Counted from the first letter of the stretch, positions 55,199 to 63,364 are shown. The stretch: DNA of 64,000 nt from Lentilactobacillus otakiensis DSM 19908 = JCM 15040 (GCF_001434145.1 NZ_AZED01000008.1:124001-188000); one strand, 5' to 3'. Notes: generated by a model not told the origin, from the letters alone. Numbers and translations: made by a program.

Positions 55199-56125
55199 AT
55201 GAAAGCATTTGGATATGACCATAATGGTGCTGCGGACGTCTTTGAAGAATACGACGTGCCGACGCCTGAAATTTCAGATGATCAAATTTTGATCAAGACG
55301 AAGGCCTTTAACCTGAACAATTTTGAAAAATCAATGCGGGCTGGCGAATATAAGGAAACCACTCACCAGGTGATTCCCGGACGGGATGTTGCCGGAACAG
55401 TTGCCAAGCTGGGTGCCAATGTGACGGGATTCAAAGTTGGTGACCGCGTTGTTGCCCACGGTCACGGTGCATATGCTGAGTATGCCTATGCTGCGGCTGC
55501 ACGAACGGTGATTATTCCCGATGAGGTTTCATTTGCTGAAGCTGCCGGGCTGGTGACACCGGGGATTACAGCATATAAAGCGGTTTATCATTTTGGCGAA
55601 GTGAAAGCCGGCCAAACCATCGTGGTGCGTGGTGCATCCGGCGGAGTTGGTTCGCTGGCTGCCCAGTTGTCACTCAATTTGGGCGCGACAGTCATCGGTA
55701 TCGGTTCCAGCAAGAATGAAGCATACGTCAAATCCTTGGGTGTGCAGGAATACGTTTCATATAACAAACAGGATCCTGCGTTGGTTCTGGCCAATCGAGC
55801 TGATGTGGTCATCAATTCGGCATTGAATGGTGCTGGTGGTGACGGTGATGCCAGAATCGTCAAAGAAAATGGGATCATTACGACCGTTGGCGGCGACGAA
55901 CCATTATCGAATAAGCCATTCCAATTCAAACCAATCATGCCGACCAAGGCCATTTCGGACGCTGAAGCACTGACGGCCTTGTTGAAATTGATGGCTGGGA
56001 AGAAACTTTCAATCCGAATTGGGTATCAGTTACCATTTACGGTTGAAGGCGTTATTCAAGGGCATGAGTTATTAAGTAAGAAGCATGATGGTCGAATTAT
56101 TGTGACCACTGAAGCAGATAAATAA
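55199..56125 (+). CDS. NADPH:quinone oxidoreductase-like MDR protein
   Basis: 308 residues from ATG 55199 (AGGAG upstream). Zinc-free MDR: VIPGRDVAGTVAKLG replaces the zinc site, and VRGASGGVGSLAAQLS is the NADPH loop. Likely reduces quinones or small electrophiles. Single gene closed by a strong terminator. Confidence 0.9.
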   Translation: MKAFGYDHNGAADVFEEYDVPTPEISDDQILIKTKAFNLNNFEKSMRAGEYKETTHQVIPGRDVAGTVAKLGANVTGFKVGDRVVAHGHGAYAEYAYAAAARTVIIPDEVSFAEAAGLVTPGITAYKAVYHFGEVKAGQTIVVRGASGGVGSLAAQLSLNLGATVIGIGSSKNEAYVKSLGVQEYVSYNKQDPALVLANRADVVINSALNGAGGDGDARIVKENGIITTVGGDEPLSNKPFQFKPIMPTKAISDAEALTALLKLMAGKKLSIRIGYQLPFTVEGVIQGHELLSKKHDGRIIVTTEADK

Positions 56126-56126
56126 C

Positions 56127-56180
56127 AAACAAGGAATCCGCAACTTTGAAAATACAGTCGCGGATTCCTTGTTTGTTTTG
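56127..56180. terminator. Bidirectional terminator
   Basis: AACAAACAAGGAATCCGC...GCGGATTCCTTGTTTGTT: an 18-bp stem with T run, between convergent genes. Confidence 0.93.
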
Positions 56181-56184
56181 ATGA

Positions 56185-56703
56185 TTATTTGTTCAAATCA
56201 TATCTCAAACTGATGATGTAAACCAATACAGCACCAATCGTCATGGTGACAAACTCACCGATAGCAGTGGTCAAATAGGCACCCCAGAAGGTTGGCCAAA
56301 AAGCACTGTTTCCGAGATAAGCAATTTCAGCTGCCACGATGAACATATAGAAGGTTCCGATCAAAACGGATGCGGCCAGCTTTAATGGCAGTGACTTGAT
56401 AAAGCGGGTCACGATGTTGATGGTCAACAACGCAATCAGCGTTTCACCAGTTCCGACAACCATATCCAGTGGCCCGAGTGATGACATCATATTCGAAATA
56501 AAGCATCCCAGCGTGATCGCCACAACGTAACGCTTATTGAAAACAGCAAGGTTGTTCAAACCTTCTGAAAAGCGGAATTGAATTGGGCCAAAACTCAAGG
56601 CTGCAAAGACCATCGTGATAACGATGTAGAGTGCAGATACAACAGCGGCTTTCGTGAGGTCACGAACGTTGCTGATGCCAAACAAATTAGTCTTAGAATT
56701 CAT
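56185..56703 (-). CDS. queT: QueT family transporter (queuosine precursor uptake)
   Basis: 172 residues with five or six membrane helices. The start KAAVVSALYIVITMVFAALSFGPIQFRFSE and GDxxxGxGETLIALL-like loop are those of the QueT (DUF988) substrate-specificity component, which works with an ECF energizing module. I found no clear preQ1 riboswitch in the 53 bases I could compare upstream. The module genes are elsewhere. Confidence 0.88.
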   Translation of the reverse strand: MNSKTNLFGISNVRDLTKAAVVSALYIVITMVFAALSFGPIQFRFSEGLNNLAVFNKRYVVAITLGCFISNMMSSLGPLDMVVGTGETLIALLTINIVTRFIKSLPLKLAASVLIGTFYMFIVAAEIAYLGNSAFWPTFWGAYLTTAIGEFVTMTIGAVLVYIISLRYDLNK

Positions 56704-56824
56704 AACAAATTCCTTCCTTGTTAAATATTCAGTTGTTAAACAACCTTTATACCTTACCGCTTTTGGGGTGCGAGGTCAAAATGTGTTTGGTTGGAAACCC
56801 AAGTGTTGCTTGACTGTTATTTGG

Positions 56825-56946
56825 ATGAAATGTGTTCCGACGAACCAGATGCTAACTTCTAAGGGTGCTTTGACTAAAACCCCAAAACCCGGGGTTTCAG
56901 CCAAAGCACCCTTAGAAACCGCATCTCCCGGGTCTCCTCACACTCT
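56825..56946 (-). repeat. H2 structured repeat, copy B
   Basis: Minus strand, starting in the TAG stop of the purine permease: TAGAGTGTGAGGAGACC. It has an AGATGC/GCATCT stem and a 27-bp long stem with only two G-U pairs (from TTCTAAGGGTGC to its complement near 56856), ending GTCGGAACA. Compared with copy A the GGGTGC/GCACCC and AGTGC/GCACT segments differ on both arms together. Confidence 0.77.
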
Positions 56947-58255
56947 AATTGTTTAAGATCCACAGGAAAATTACAAACACAACAGCCAAACCATACATCA
57001 TGGCACTAACTTCCTTACCACGACGGGCAGCGATCATTGTGATTGGGTAAGTAATAAATCCAAGGGCAATTCCATCGGCGATACTGTAAGTAAATGGCAT
57101 ACCAACTAATGTGATGAAGGCAGGGGCCGCAATTTCAAATTTTTCCCAATGGACATTTTTCAATGACTGAGCCATTAAGACACCGACAATAATCAGTGCA
57201 GGAGCGGTCACTTGACTGGTAATCACCGTCAATAGTGGTGAGAAGAAAGTTCCCAAGATGAAGAGGATACCGACGATAATAGCGGTAAATCCAGTTCGGC
57301 CACCAACGGCAATTCCGGCAGAAGATTCAACGAAGGCACCCATTGGTGAAGTTCCCAAGATTGAACCAGCTAACATGGTTGAAGAATCGGCGATCAAAGC
57401 ACGACCGATTCGGGGAATTTTGTTATTTTTGATAAAACCAGCTTGTTCGGCCAAACCAACCAATGTACCTGCTGTATCAAAGAAGGTCACCAGCAGGAAT
57501 GTCAGCACCACGACAATCAGTTGAACAGAGTTAATGTCGCCGATATGAGAAATCGCAACACCAAAAGTTGGCTTCAAACTTGGAATTGCAGCCAACCATT
57601 GATGAGGAAGTGGAATTAAGCCGGTGGCCATTCCCAAAATGGCGTTCAAAACCATTCCGATAAAGATAGCACCAGGAACCCGCATACTCATCAGGATAAC
57701 GGTGATTAACAGGCCAAAAATCGTTAACCAAGTTGTTCCAACATGGAGAGAACCCAGAGCAACCATCGTATCTTTGTTGGCAGAAACCAAACCGCCATCG
57801 CTTAAACCAATAAACGCAATGAAGAGTCCAATTCCGCCTCCAATCGCAGCTTTTAAATCAACTGGAATTGAATCAATGATCTTTTCACGCAGCTTGAGTG
57901 CCGTTAAAATCATGAAAATAATGGAAGCAACAAAGACGCCGGCTAAGGCAGTCTCCCAAGGCACTTTCATGCCAATCACAACTGAGTAGGCGAAGAAGGC
58001 GTTGATTCCCAAACTAGCGGAAATCGCGATGGGGTAGTTGGCCAGAAAGCCCATCATGAAACAGCCGAATGCGGAAGCCAAGGCGGTCGCAGTGAAGACG
58101 GCACCTTTGTCCATTCCACTTACCCCAAGCACGTTGGGGTTAACGAACAAAATGTAGACCATGGAAACAAAAGTCGTAATGCCGGCGATTGTTTCTTTAC
58201 GGAAATTGGTATTTCGTTTATCGAACTCGAAATACTTTGCAATTGAATTTAACAT
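56945..58255 (-). CDS. NCS2/AzgA family purine permease
   Basis: 436 residues from ATG 58255 (AGAAGGAG upstream; the frame is open 14 codons further). 12-14 membrane helices. Motifs FRKETIAGITTFVSMVYI at the N-terminus, FANYPIAISASLGINAFFAY-type segment, and FFDTAGTLVGLAEQAG are typical for adenine/guanine/hypoxanthine permeases such as PbuG/PbuO. A purine riboswitch is not visible, but a PurBox-like CGAACAAT lies between promoter and gene. Confidence 0.92.
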   Translation of the reverse strand: MLNSIAKYFEFDKRNTNFRKETIAGITTFVSMVYILFVNPNVLGVSGMDKGAVFTATALASAFGCFMMGFLANYPIAISASLGINAFFAYSVVIGMKVPWETALAGVFVASIIFMILTALKLREKIIDSIPVDLKAAIGGGIGLFIAFIGLSDGGLVSANKDTMVALGSLHVGTTWLTIFGLLITVILMSMRVPGAIFIGMVLNAILGMATGLIPLPHQWLAAIPSLKPTFGVAISHIGDINSVQLIVVVLTFLLVTFFDTAGTLVGLAEQAGFIKNNKIPRIGRALIADSSTMLAGSILGTSPMGAFVESSAGIAVGGRTGFTAIIVGILFILGTFFSPLLTVITSQVTAPALIIVGVLMAQSLKNVHWEKFEIAAPAFITLVGMPFTYSIADGIALGFITYPITMIAARRGKEVSAMMYGLAVVFVIFLWILNN

Positions 58256-58303
58256 ATAATAGCTCCTTCTATTGTTCGTGTATAAATAAAAAATCACATA
58301 TTT

Positions 58304-58332
58304 ATTTTAGCATTATCATTAAATAGGTTCAA
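58304..58332 (-). promoter_or_regulatory. Promoter of the purine permease gene
   Basis: TTGAAC (58327-58332), 17-base spacer, TAAAAT (58304-58309). A PurBox-like CGAACAAT is at 58271-58278 on the same strand, of uncertain meaning. Confidence 0.65.
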
Positions 58333-58418
58333 TAAACGAATTAAATTAATGTAAAGTCGAAAATTGTTTATAGTTATCCATTTCGATTATGGAAGTGGTT
58401 ACATTGTTTTTTCGCAAA

Positions 58419-58447
58419 AAAGCTGCTCACTAATGTGTGAGCAGCTA
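58419..58447 (-). terminator. Terminator of the R-alcohol dehydrogenase gene
   Basis: Minus strand: AGCTGCTCACACATTAGTGAGCAGCT followed by six T. Confidence 0.9.
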
Positions 58448-58475
58448 ATAGATATTTTAAATTTCATTTGATTGG

Positions 58476-59216
58476 TTATTGTGCAGTGTACCCACCATCA
58501 ACAACAAATTCCGAACCAGTTGAGAAGGATGATTCATCTGAAGCGAGATACAAAGCCATGTTGGCAATTTCCTTTGGATCTGCCAAACGTTTCATTGGAT
58601 GCAGGTTCTCTAACTTTTCTTTGAGTTCAGGATAGGAATCCACCATTGGGGTATGTGCATACCCTGGATGGATTGAGTTAACCCGGATTGGATACTTGTT
58701 TTCTGCAGCATACAACGCAGCTGATTTGGTGATCAGTCGAACACCACCTTTGGCTGCATTGTAGGAATACAGATTGCTGATCCCAATCAAGCTGGCAATT
58801 GATGCCAGGTTGATGATTGATCCGCCTTTGTCTTTCATATACTTGATGCCATATTTAACACCTAGCATGACACCATCCAAGTCAACAGATAAAATCTTGT
58901 GCCATTGATCAATGTCGACATGTTCTGCATCATCAAAGACCAGGATACCAGCGTTATTCAGCAGTACAGTGACTGGTCCAAATGCATCAATTGTCTTTTG
59001 GAAAACTGGGTCCCAATCGGATTCTTTAGAAACATCTTGTTGAACAAAAATTGCGTTGTCCTTACCGATTTCTTCTAAGGCTGCTTCTGCTTTTGAATCA
59101 TTCACATCGGTGATCGTGACCTTTGCACCTTCTTGGGCGAATAGCTTAGCAGACGCTAAACCAAAACCACTGACACCACCAGTTACAATTGCAACTTTAC
59201 CATCTAGACGGTTCAT
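58476..59216 (-). CDS. SDR alcohol dehydrogenase, close to L. brevis R-specific ADH
   Basis: 246 residues. TGGVSGFG is the cofactor loop, NNAG at 87-90, catalytic Ser139, Tyr152 and Lys156 (YNAAK). The N-terminal RLDGKVAI, the FGPV and GSEFVVDGGYTAQ end are those of L. brevis R-ADH, a magnesium-dependent ketone reductase. Unlike that NADPH enzyme, residue 37 is Asp (TITDVND), which normally selects NADH. Upstream is a full cre match, so glucose repression through CcpA is expected. Ribosome site AAAGGGGG. Confidence 0.9.
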   Translation of the reverse strand: MNRLDGKVAIVTGGVSGFGLASAKLFAQEGAKVTITDVNDSKAEAALEEIGKDNAIFVQQDVSKESDWDPVFQKTIDAFGPVTVLLNNAGILVFDDAEHVDIDQWHKILSVDLDGVMLGVKYGIKYMKDKGGSIINLASIASLIGISNLYSYNAAKGGVRLITKSAALYAAENKYPIRVNSIHPGYAHTPMVDSYPELKEKLENLHPMKRLADPKEIANMALYLASDESSFSTGSEFVVDGGYTAQ

Positions 59217-59251
59217 AAATAAGACCCCCTTTAGTAAGCCTTACAACACGT

Positions 59252-59266
59252 TTGTAAGCGTTCTCT
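59252..59266. promoter_or_regulatory. cre site upstream of the R-alcohol dehydrogenase gene
   Basis: TTGTAAGCGTTCTCT fits WTGNAANCGNWNNCW at all positions. It lies just downstream of a TATACT box (minus strand, about 59279-59284), a place where CcpA represses. Confidence 0.7.
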
Positions 59267-59397
59267 AATCCAACATGAGTATACCACCGTTCGCAAAAGG
59301 GGGTACACAAATGTATTTTACAAAACGGCTGGATTAATTGATACGAAGAGGGGGAAAAATCAGAGGCAGTTGGGCGGCACATTGACTTTACTTTCAA

Positions 59398-60339
59398 TCA
59401 AAGTCTGAAGGCATTATCAATGGTATTGTATTCTTCATCTGATAACGCAACGTTCATTGCCTTGGCGTTACTGCGGACTTGGTCGGGGGATTTGGCGCCG
59501 GGGATAACAACCGTGATGTCAGGATTTTTGATATACCAAGCTAAGACAACCTGGGCGATAGTGGCATCGTGATTGTCGGCGATGGGCTGCAGGTTCTTGA
59601 CTGATTCAGTGATGGCGTGGAAACGGCTGCCGGAAAAGTTCGGATCATCACTTCGAAGATCATTTTCAGGAAAATTAACCGGACTTCCATCGTATTTACC
59701 AGTTAGAAGGCCGGAAGCAAGTGGGAAGAACGGGACGAAGGAAATATTTTCTTTTTCTAGATAAGGGAATAATTCTTTCTCAGCATCTCGATGGACCAAA
59801 CTGTATTGATCTTCAACGATATCGACGTCATGATTCTTGTTGGCTTCTTTGAGTTGATCTAAGGAGAAGTTGGAAACGCCGATTGCCTTGATTAAGCCTT
59901 GCTTTTTAAGTTCAGCTAATTTCGCAATTGCTTCATCTTTAGGTGTTTGATCATCAGGAAAATGGATGTAAAAGATGTCGAGATAATCAGTACCTAAACG
60001 TTTGAGGCTGTCTTTGACAAACTTTTCAAGGTCGGCAGGCTTATTACTAATAGAAACCTGGTCACCGTCAACAATTTGAGCACCCTTAGTTGCGATGACA
60101 ACTTTTGAGCGGTCATAGTCTTTGAGAACTTTGCCAATTAACTCTTCAGAACGACCAAAGCCATACGCAAACGCTGTATCCAGCATGGTGATCCCACTGT
60201 TCAAGGCTGCGCGAACTGAATCCATTCCGGCTTGCTCATCCAAATCAGGGAATAAGTTGTGCCCACCCACGGCGTTGGTGCCAAAACCGAGTGGTGTACT
60301 GACAACATCTGATTGACCAATTTTTACATTTTGGGACAT
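59398..60339 (-). CDS. Aldo/keto reductase
   Basis: 313 residues from ATG 60339 (AAAGGAGG upstream). TIM-barrel reductase with the Asp-Tyr-Lys-His tetrad in LDTAFAYGFG, VVIATKG and FYIHFPD. The GVSNFS and IPGAKSPDQVRSNAKA segments are standard. Uses NADPH; the carbonyl substrate is unknown. It is divergent from a two-gene operon and shares an operator-like region with it. Confidence 0.93.
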   Translation of the reverse strand: MSQNVKIGQSDVVSTPLGFGTNAVGGHNLFPDLDEQAGMDSVRAALNSGITMLDTAFAYGFGRSEELIGKVLKDYDRSKVVIATKGAQIVDGDQVSISNKPADLEKFVKDSLKRLGTDYLDIFYIHFPDDQTPKDEAIAKLAELKKQGLIKAIGVSNFSLDQLKEANKNHDVDIVEDQYSLVHRDAEKELFPYLEKENISFVPFFPLASGLLTGKYDGSPVNFPENDLRSDDPNFSGSRFHAITESVKNLQPIADNHDATIAQVVLAWYIKNPDITVVIPGAKSPDQVRSNAKAMNVALSDEEYNTIDNAFRL

Positions 60340-60361
60340 TTTTACGTCCTCCTTTGATTTT

Positions 60362-60395
60362 CCATAATTATTATGGTACATATTAATTATGGTAC
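60362..60395. promoter_or_regulatory. Direct-repeat operator between divergent reductase genes
   Basis: CATAATTATTATGGTAC (60363-60379) is followed at once by ATATTAATTATGGTAC (60380-60395). Two near-identical 16-base units in the 100-base intergenic space look like a regulator site (MarR/HxlR type would fit). The cognate regulator is not in the window. Confidence 0.5.
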
Positions 60396-60439
60396 TTTAC
60401 GCACAATTTGAAAAACATTTAGATTAGGAAGCTGCCGAT

Positions 60440-61015
60440 TTGAAAAAATTATTGATCATTAACCAGAACAGTCCGGTAGTCCCACCATTAACGGACTTAT
60501 TGAAACAAAATTCAGAGATTGACGTTCACGCTTATTCTGGTGATCTGGAATCTGCTGATGAATATGCGAAAGTTTTGCCGGAAACTGATTTGCTATTCAT
60601 CGCGGTTGGCCCCAATGATGCCGACCTTTATCTGGAATCACTGTTTGAAGCGGTGGATGAAGTTCAGCCGCCAATTGCTGACATCGTGATGCTGTCGTAT
60701 GCCGGAGTCGATGATGAATTGACCGGCTCAGTGGACTATGATGGGGTTAAGGATCAAGAAGAGTTTATAAAACAGCAAAGATATGCAATTAAGATTGTCG
60801 ATGAGTCTGAAATCCCATATTCTATCATTAGAATGGGTCAGTTAAAGGACAACCAGGTTGCCGATTACGAATTATTTAATGAAGGAACCAAAATGCCAGT
60901 TAGCACTGTCTCACCTCAGGCAGTTGCCAAGTTGGCATATGAAATGCTGATTGAACAAAAATGGATCAATCATTCAGTTGGAATTATTGATCAACAACCG
61001 ATGGGAGGGCGATAG
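60440..61015 (+). CDS. Small Rossmann-fold NAD(P)-binding-like protein
   Basis: 191 residues starting at TTG (AGGAAG upstream). Overall build (DVHAYSGDLES, TDLLFIAVGPNDADLY, IVMLSYAGVDDE, YSIIRMGQLKD) follows the atypical SDR/NmrA group, but the glycine loop is degenerate (INQNSPVV), so cofactor binding is doubtful. It ends one base before the next gene. Confidence 0.72.
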   Translation: MKKLLIINQNSPVVPPLTDLLKQNSEIDVHAYSGDLESADEYAKVLPETDLLFIAVGPNDADLYLESLFEAVDEVQPPIADIVMLSYAGVDDELTGSVDYDGVKDQEEFIKQQRYAIKIVDESEIPYSIIRMGQLKDNQVADYELFNEGTKMPVSTVSPQAVAKLAYEMLIEQKWINHSVGIIDQQPMGGR

Positions 61016-61016
61016 A

Positions 61017-61373
61017 ATGGCTATTAAGCTGGGAGCAGAACAAATTCAACAATTAAAAGATCAACTGGCAGAAGCAAATCGCAATTCTCATTTTGTGATT
61101 ATCTCTGCTGTTTCGAAACAAGAGCAAAGTCGTGTCAATATGGTGACTGATTGGAATAATTTTCTGAATATGAAGTCCACTAACGCCGATAATTTTGACT
61201 TCCATGTGATCAGAGATATTTTGCCAATCACCACTAATTTAGTGTATTGGGCGGTCGCTCAACAGAATCTGCACACCGTAACGCAACAAGGTGATCAGGA
61301 TGAGCAAGCCGTGGATGATTTGGAATTCTACACTAATAAAGTGATGGAAGAAAATAAGGTTCGGGCTGAATAA
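61017..61373 (+). CDS. Small protein of unknown function
   Basis: 118 residues from ATG 61017 with GGGAGG upstream. Mostly helical and soluble, with no motif recognised (opens MAIKLGAEQIQQLKDQL). Co-transcribed with the preceding Rossmann protein. Confidence 0.72.
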   Translation: MAIKLGAEQIQQLKDQLAEANRNSHFVIISAVSKQEQSRVNMVTDWNNFLNMKSTNADNFDFHVIRDILPITTNLVYWAVAQQNLHTVTQQGDQDEQAVDDLEFYTNKVMEENKVRAE

Positions 61374-61385
61374 TTTTAGATAGCA

Positions 61386-61416
61386 AAAAGGAGGCGACCA
61401 GCTTTGGGTGCCTCCT
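61386..61416 (-). terminator. Terminator between convergent genes
   Basis: Minus strand: AAGGAGGCACC...GGTCGCCTCCTT followed by TTTGC. Serves the diacetyl reductase gene. Confidence 0.8.
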
Positions 61417-61426
61417 TAAATGTTTT

Positions 61427-62188
61427 CTAGATGAATTGGATTCCACCATCGACGATAATTGTTTGACCGGTAATGTAGTCTGATTTTGGATCTGCCAAGA
61501 ATGATACCAAGTTGGCAACATCTGCAGGTGTTTCACCACGACCGAGTGCAATGCTGTCAATGTTCTTTTGCAGGGATGCGCCTATTGGAACGTTGTAAAT
61601 TTTAGCCATTTCGGCATCAATTTGGTCCCACATCTTAGTCAAAACGATCCCAGGAGCATAGCCATTTACAGTGATCTTGTCTTTAGCTAATTCTTGAGCA
61701 GCAACTTGTGTGAGTCCTCGAACGGCAAATTTAGTTGCAGAATAAGGCCCAAGTAACTCGAATCCCTGGTGGCCAGCAATGGATGAGGCACTGATAATTT
61801 TTCCGCCGGTTCCTTGTTTCTTAAATTGGGCTGCGGCAGCCTGGATGCCAAACAACACACCCTTAATATTAACGTTCATGATTTTGTCAAAATCTTCTTC
61901 TTTAGTGTCCAGTAATGTCCCGATTTGGGCAATTCCCGCATTGTTAACTAACACGTCGAGCTTGCCAAAGTCCGCAACTACATGATCAATTAAGTCAAAG
62001 ACACTTTTCTTATCAGAAACATCAACATAGTAACCCTTTGAATTGTTACCAATTTCGTCAGCAACGTTTCGTGCATTTTTCTCATTCATGTCAGCAACGG
62101 CAACTGATAACCCGTCTTGAACCAGCTGACGAGCGATTCCTTCTCCGATACCTTGGCCGGCACCGGTAACAATTGCGATTCTTGTCAT
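61427..62188 (-). CDS. butA: Diacetyl/acetoin reductase ((S)-acetoin forming)
   Basis: 253 residues, classical SDR: TGAGQGIG, NNAG, Ser and YSATK. The C-terminal region (YAPGIVLTKMWDQIDAEMAKI, then SIALGRGETPADVANLVSFLA in parts) is that of meso-butanediol/diacetyl reductases. It reduces diacetyl to acetoin and acetoin to butanediol with NADH, an electron sink. A cre box lies about 70 bases upstream. Ribosome site GGGGGA. Confidence 0.9.
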   Translation of the reverse strand: MTRIAIVTGAGQGIGEGIARQLVQDGLSVAVADMNEKNARNVADEIGNNSKGYYVDVSDKKSVFDLIDHVVADFGKLDVLVNNAGIAQIGTLLDTKEEDFDKIMNVNIKGVLFGIQAAAAQFKKQGTGGKIISASSIAGHQGFELLGPYSATKFAVRGLTQVAAQELAKDKITVNGYAPGIVLTKMWDQIDAEMAKIYNVPIGASLQKNIDSIALGRGETPADVANLVSFLADPKSDYITGQTIIVDGGIQFI

Positions 62189-62255
62189 AATATTATCCCC
62201 CTATGGAATATCGTTGATGCAATTCACAAACAAAACGTTAAGAATGTGCATTCTG

Positions 62256-62269
62256 TGTAAGCGATAACA
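62256..62269. promoter_or_regulatory. cre site upstream of butA
   Basis: TGTAAGCGATAACA matches TGWAANCGNTNWCA at every position. Confidence 0.75.
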
Positions 62270-62365
62270 TTACCGACATCATGCACTTTCTATATGTTGT
62301 ATTTAAGCACATTATGATAGTGAATACAAACATTGTGAATTTTAATTATCCGTAAAAAGGCAGAC

Positions 62366-62396
62366 AAAAAAGCTGAGGCTTACTCCTCAGCTTTTG
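62366..62396 (-). terminator. Terminator at the end of the H2 tandem array
   Basis: Minus strand: AAAAGCTGAGG, AGTAAG, CCTCAGCTTTTTT. It lies 25 bases past the last H2 unit in the direction of the predicted RNA. Confidence 0.82.
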
Positions 62397-62420
62397 GCTT
62401 GTGGTGTTTGATTTGGGGGA

Positions 62421-62596
62421 CTGTGTTACTTTTCTCTAGCCGAAGCATGTTCCGACGACCCTGCCCCCTACTGTGTAAAACAAAAATTCTATTGATGAAC
62501 GAAAAGCATTCATCAATAGAATTTCTGTCTTACACTCCGACGGCCATGAAATGCCTAGCCCACTCGGCGGGGCCAAAACGGGTCTCGTCACACTCT
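62421..62596 (-). repeat. H2 structured repeat, tandem copy C
   Basis: Minus strand from 62596: AGAGTGTGACGAGACCCG, a side arm (GCCGAGTGGGCTAGGC... GGCCGTCGG), and a 29-bp stem from GTGTAAGACAG to CTGTTTTACAC-type complement with three G-U. It closes with GGGTCGTCGGAACA. No coding frame with a ribosome site. Confidence 0.8.
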
Positions 62597-62627
62597 TGAA
62601 GCTGGATTGTTTATTTTATTTTTAGAT

Positions 62628-62795
62628 CCCGGCTGCTTCCAAAATACGCTCCGATAGCCCAGACCCCTGCTACATAACTAAGAAAAACTAATGATGAGCA
62701 AAAAACACTCATCACTAGTTTTTCTTAGTTATGCTCCAACGGCCATGAAATGCCTAGCCTACTCGGCGGGGTCAAACCGGGCTTTGTCGCGCTCT
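62628..62795 (-). repeat. H2 structured repeat, tandem copy D
   Basis: Minus strand from 62795: AGAGCGCGACAAAGCCC, the same side arm, and a 26-bp stem CATAACTAAGAAAAAC... with one G-U pair. The closing arm is GGGCTATCGGAGCG. The stem sequence has no similarity to copy C, yet length and place are the same. Confidence 0.8.
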
Positions 62796-62818
62796 GTTAT
62801 TCCTCAAGATTTTATTGA

Positions 62819-62965
62819 GCTGTGTTACTTTTCTCCAGCCGAAATGTGTTTCGACGACCCTGCCCCCTACTGTGTAAAACAAAATTTCCATTGATGAACC
62901 AAATGCGTTCATCAATGGAAATTCCGTTTTACACTCTGGGGCCAAAACGGGTCTCGTCACACTCT
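62819..62965 (-). repeat. H2 structured repeat, tandem copy E (lacks the side arm)
   Basis: Minus strand from 62965: AGAGTGTGACGAGACCCG, directly followed by the 28-bp stem GTGTAAAACGGAATTTCC... (two G-U) and GGGTCGTCGAAACA. The ~30-base side arm of copies C and D is missing. Confidence 0.8.
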
Positions 62966-63007
62966 ATTATTATGTACACCCAGTTTTCGCTGGGCGTTAT
63001 TAGGAGT

Positions 63008-63102
63008 AGGGCCTATCAGTATTTGAACTTGAAAGATATATTGGGGGTAGATCGTAAATTCTTGCTTCCGATACTTAATCGTGGAATGCACTGGTAGGCT
63101 CT
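63008..63102. repeat. 95-bp region bounded by a 13-bp inverted repeat
   Basis: AGGGCCTATCAGT (63008-63020) pairs with ACTGGTAGGCTCT (63090-63102), two positions as G-U on the plus strand. No ORF inside. A further 17-base palindrome GGATGTAAGTTACATCC lies at about 63153-63170. These fill the 400-base space upstream of rexB with the end of the H2 array; could be a MITE remnant or RNA. Confidence 0.4.
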
Positions 63103-63364
63103 CTAACAAGATCAATGCAAGCATAAAGCTTTCATTTAGGTCAAATAGATGGATGTAAGTTACATCCAACCCTCATAATAGACCCTTTTTGTTAATGTTC
63201 AATGATAATGTTCCTGAATTTCACAAATCATTTTGATAATCGATGTAAGTACTGGTATAACAGCAACCATGAACCGATTTATATGTGTAAGCGGTCGAAA
63301 ATATTCGGCAAACATTAGGAATGCACTATGGTAAAATTAAAGTAATTTTAAAGAGGTGAGAGCA

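Noticed and set aside
56704-56760. preQ1 riboswitch before queT
   Set aside because: The short leader lacks the preQ1-I stem followed by an A-rich tail. No convincing fold was found.
58256-58475. Purine riboswitch before the NCS2 permease
   Set aside because: No pair of kissing-loop hairpins or conserved core was visible. Only a PurBox-like CGAACAAT remains.
62421-62965. CRISPR array (three similar units in tandem)
   Set aside because: Units are 150-176 bp, carry internal hairpins with variable stems rather than short direct repeats with unique spacers, and no cas genes are present.
62957-63169. 70-codon minus-strand ORF, considered as a transposase remnant
   Set aside because: No motif of any transposase family could be recognised and it overlaps structured repeat DNA. 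It is kept only as an inverted-repeat region.
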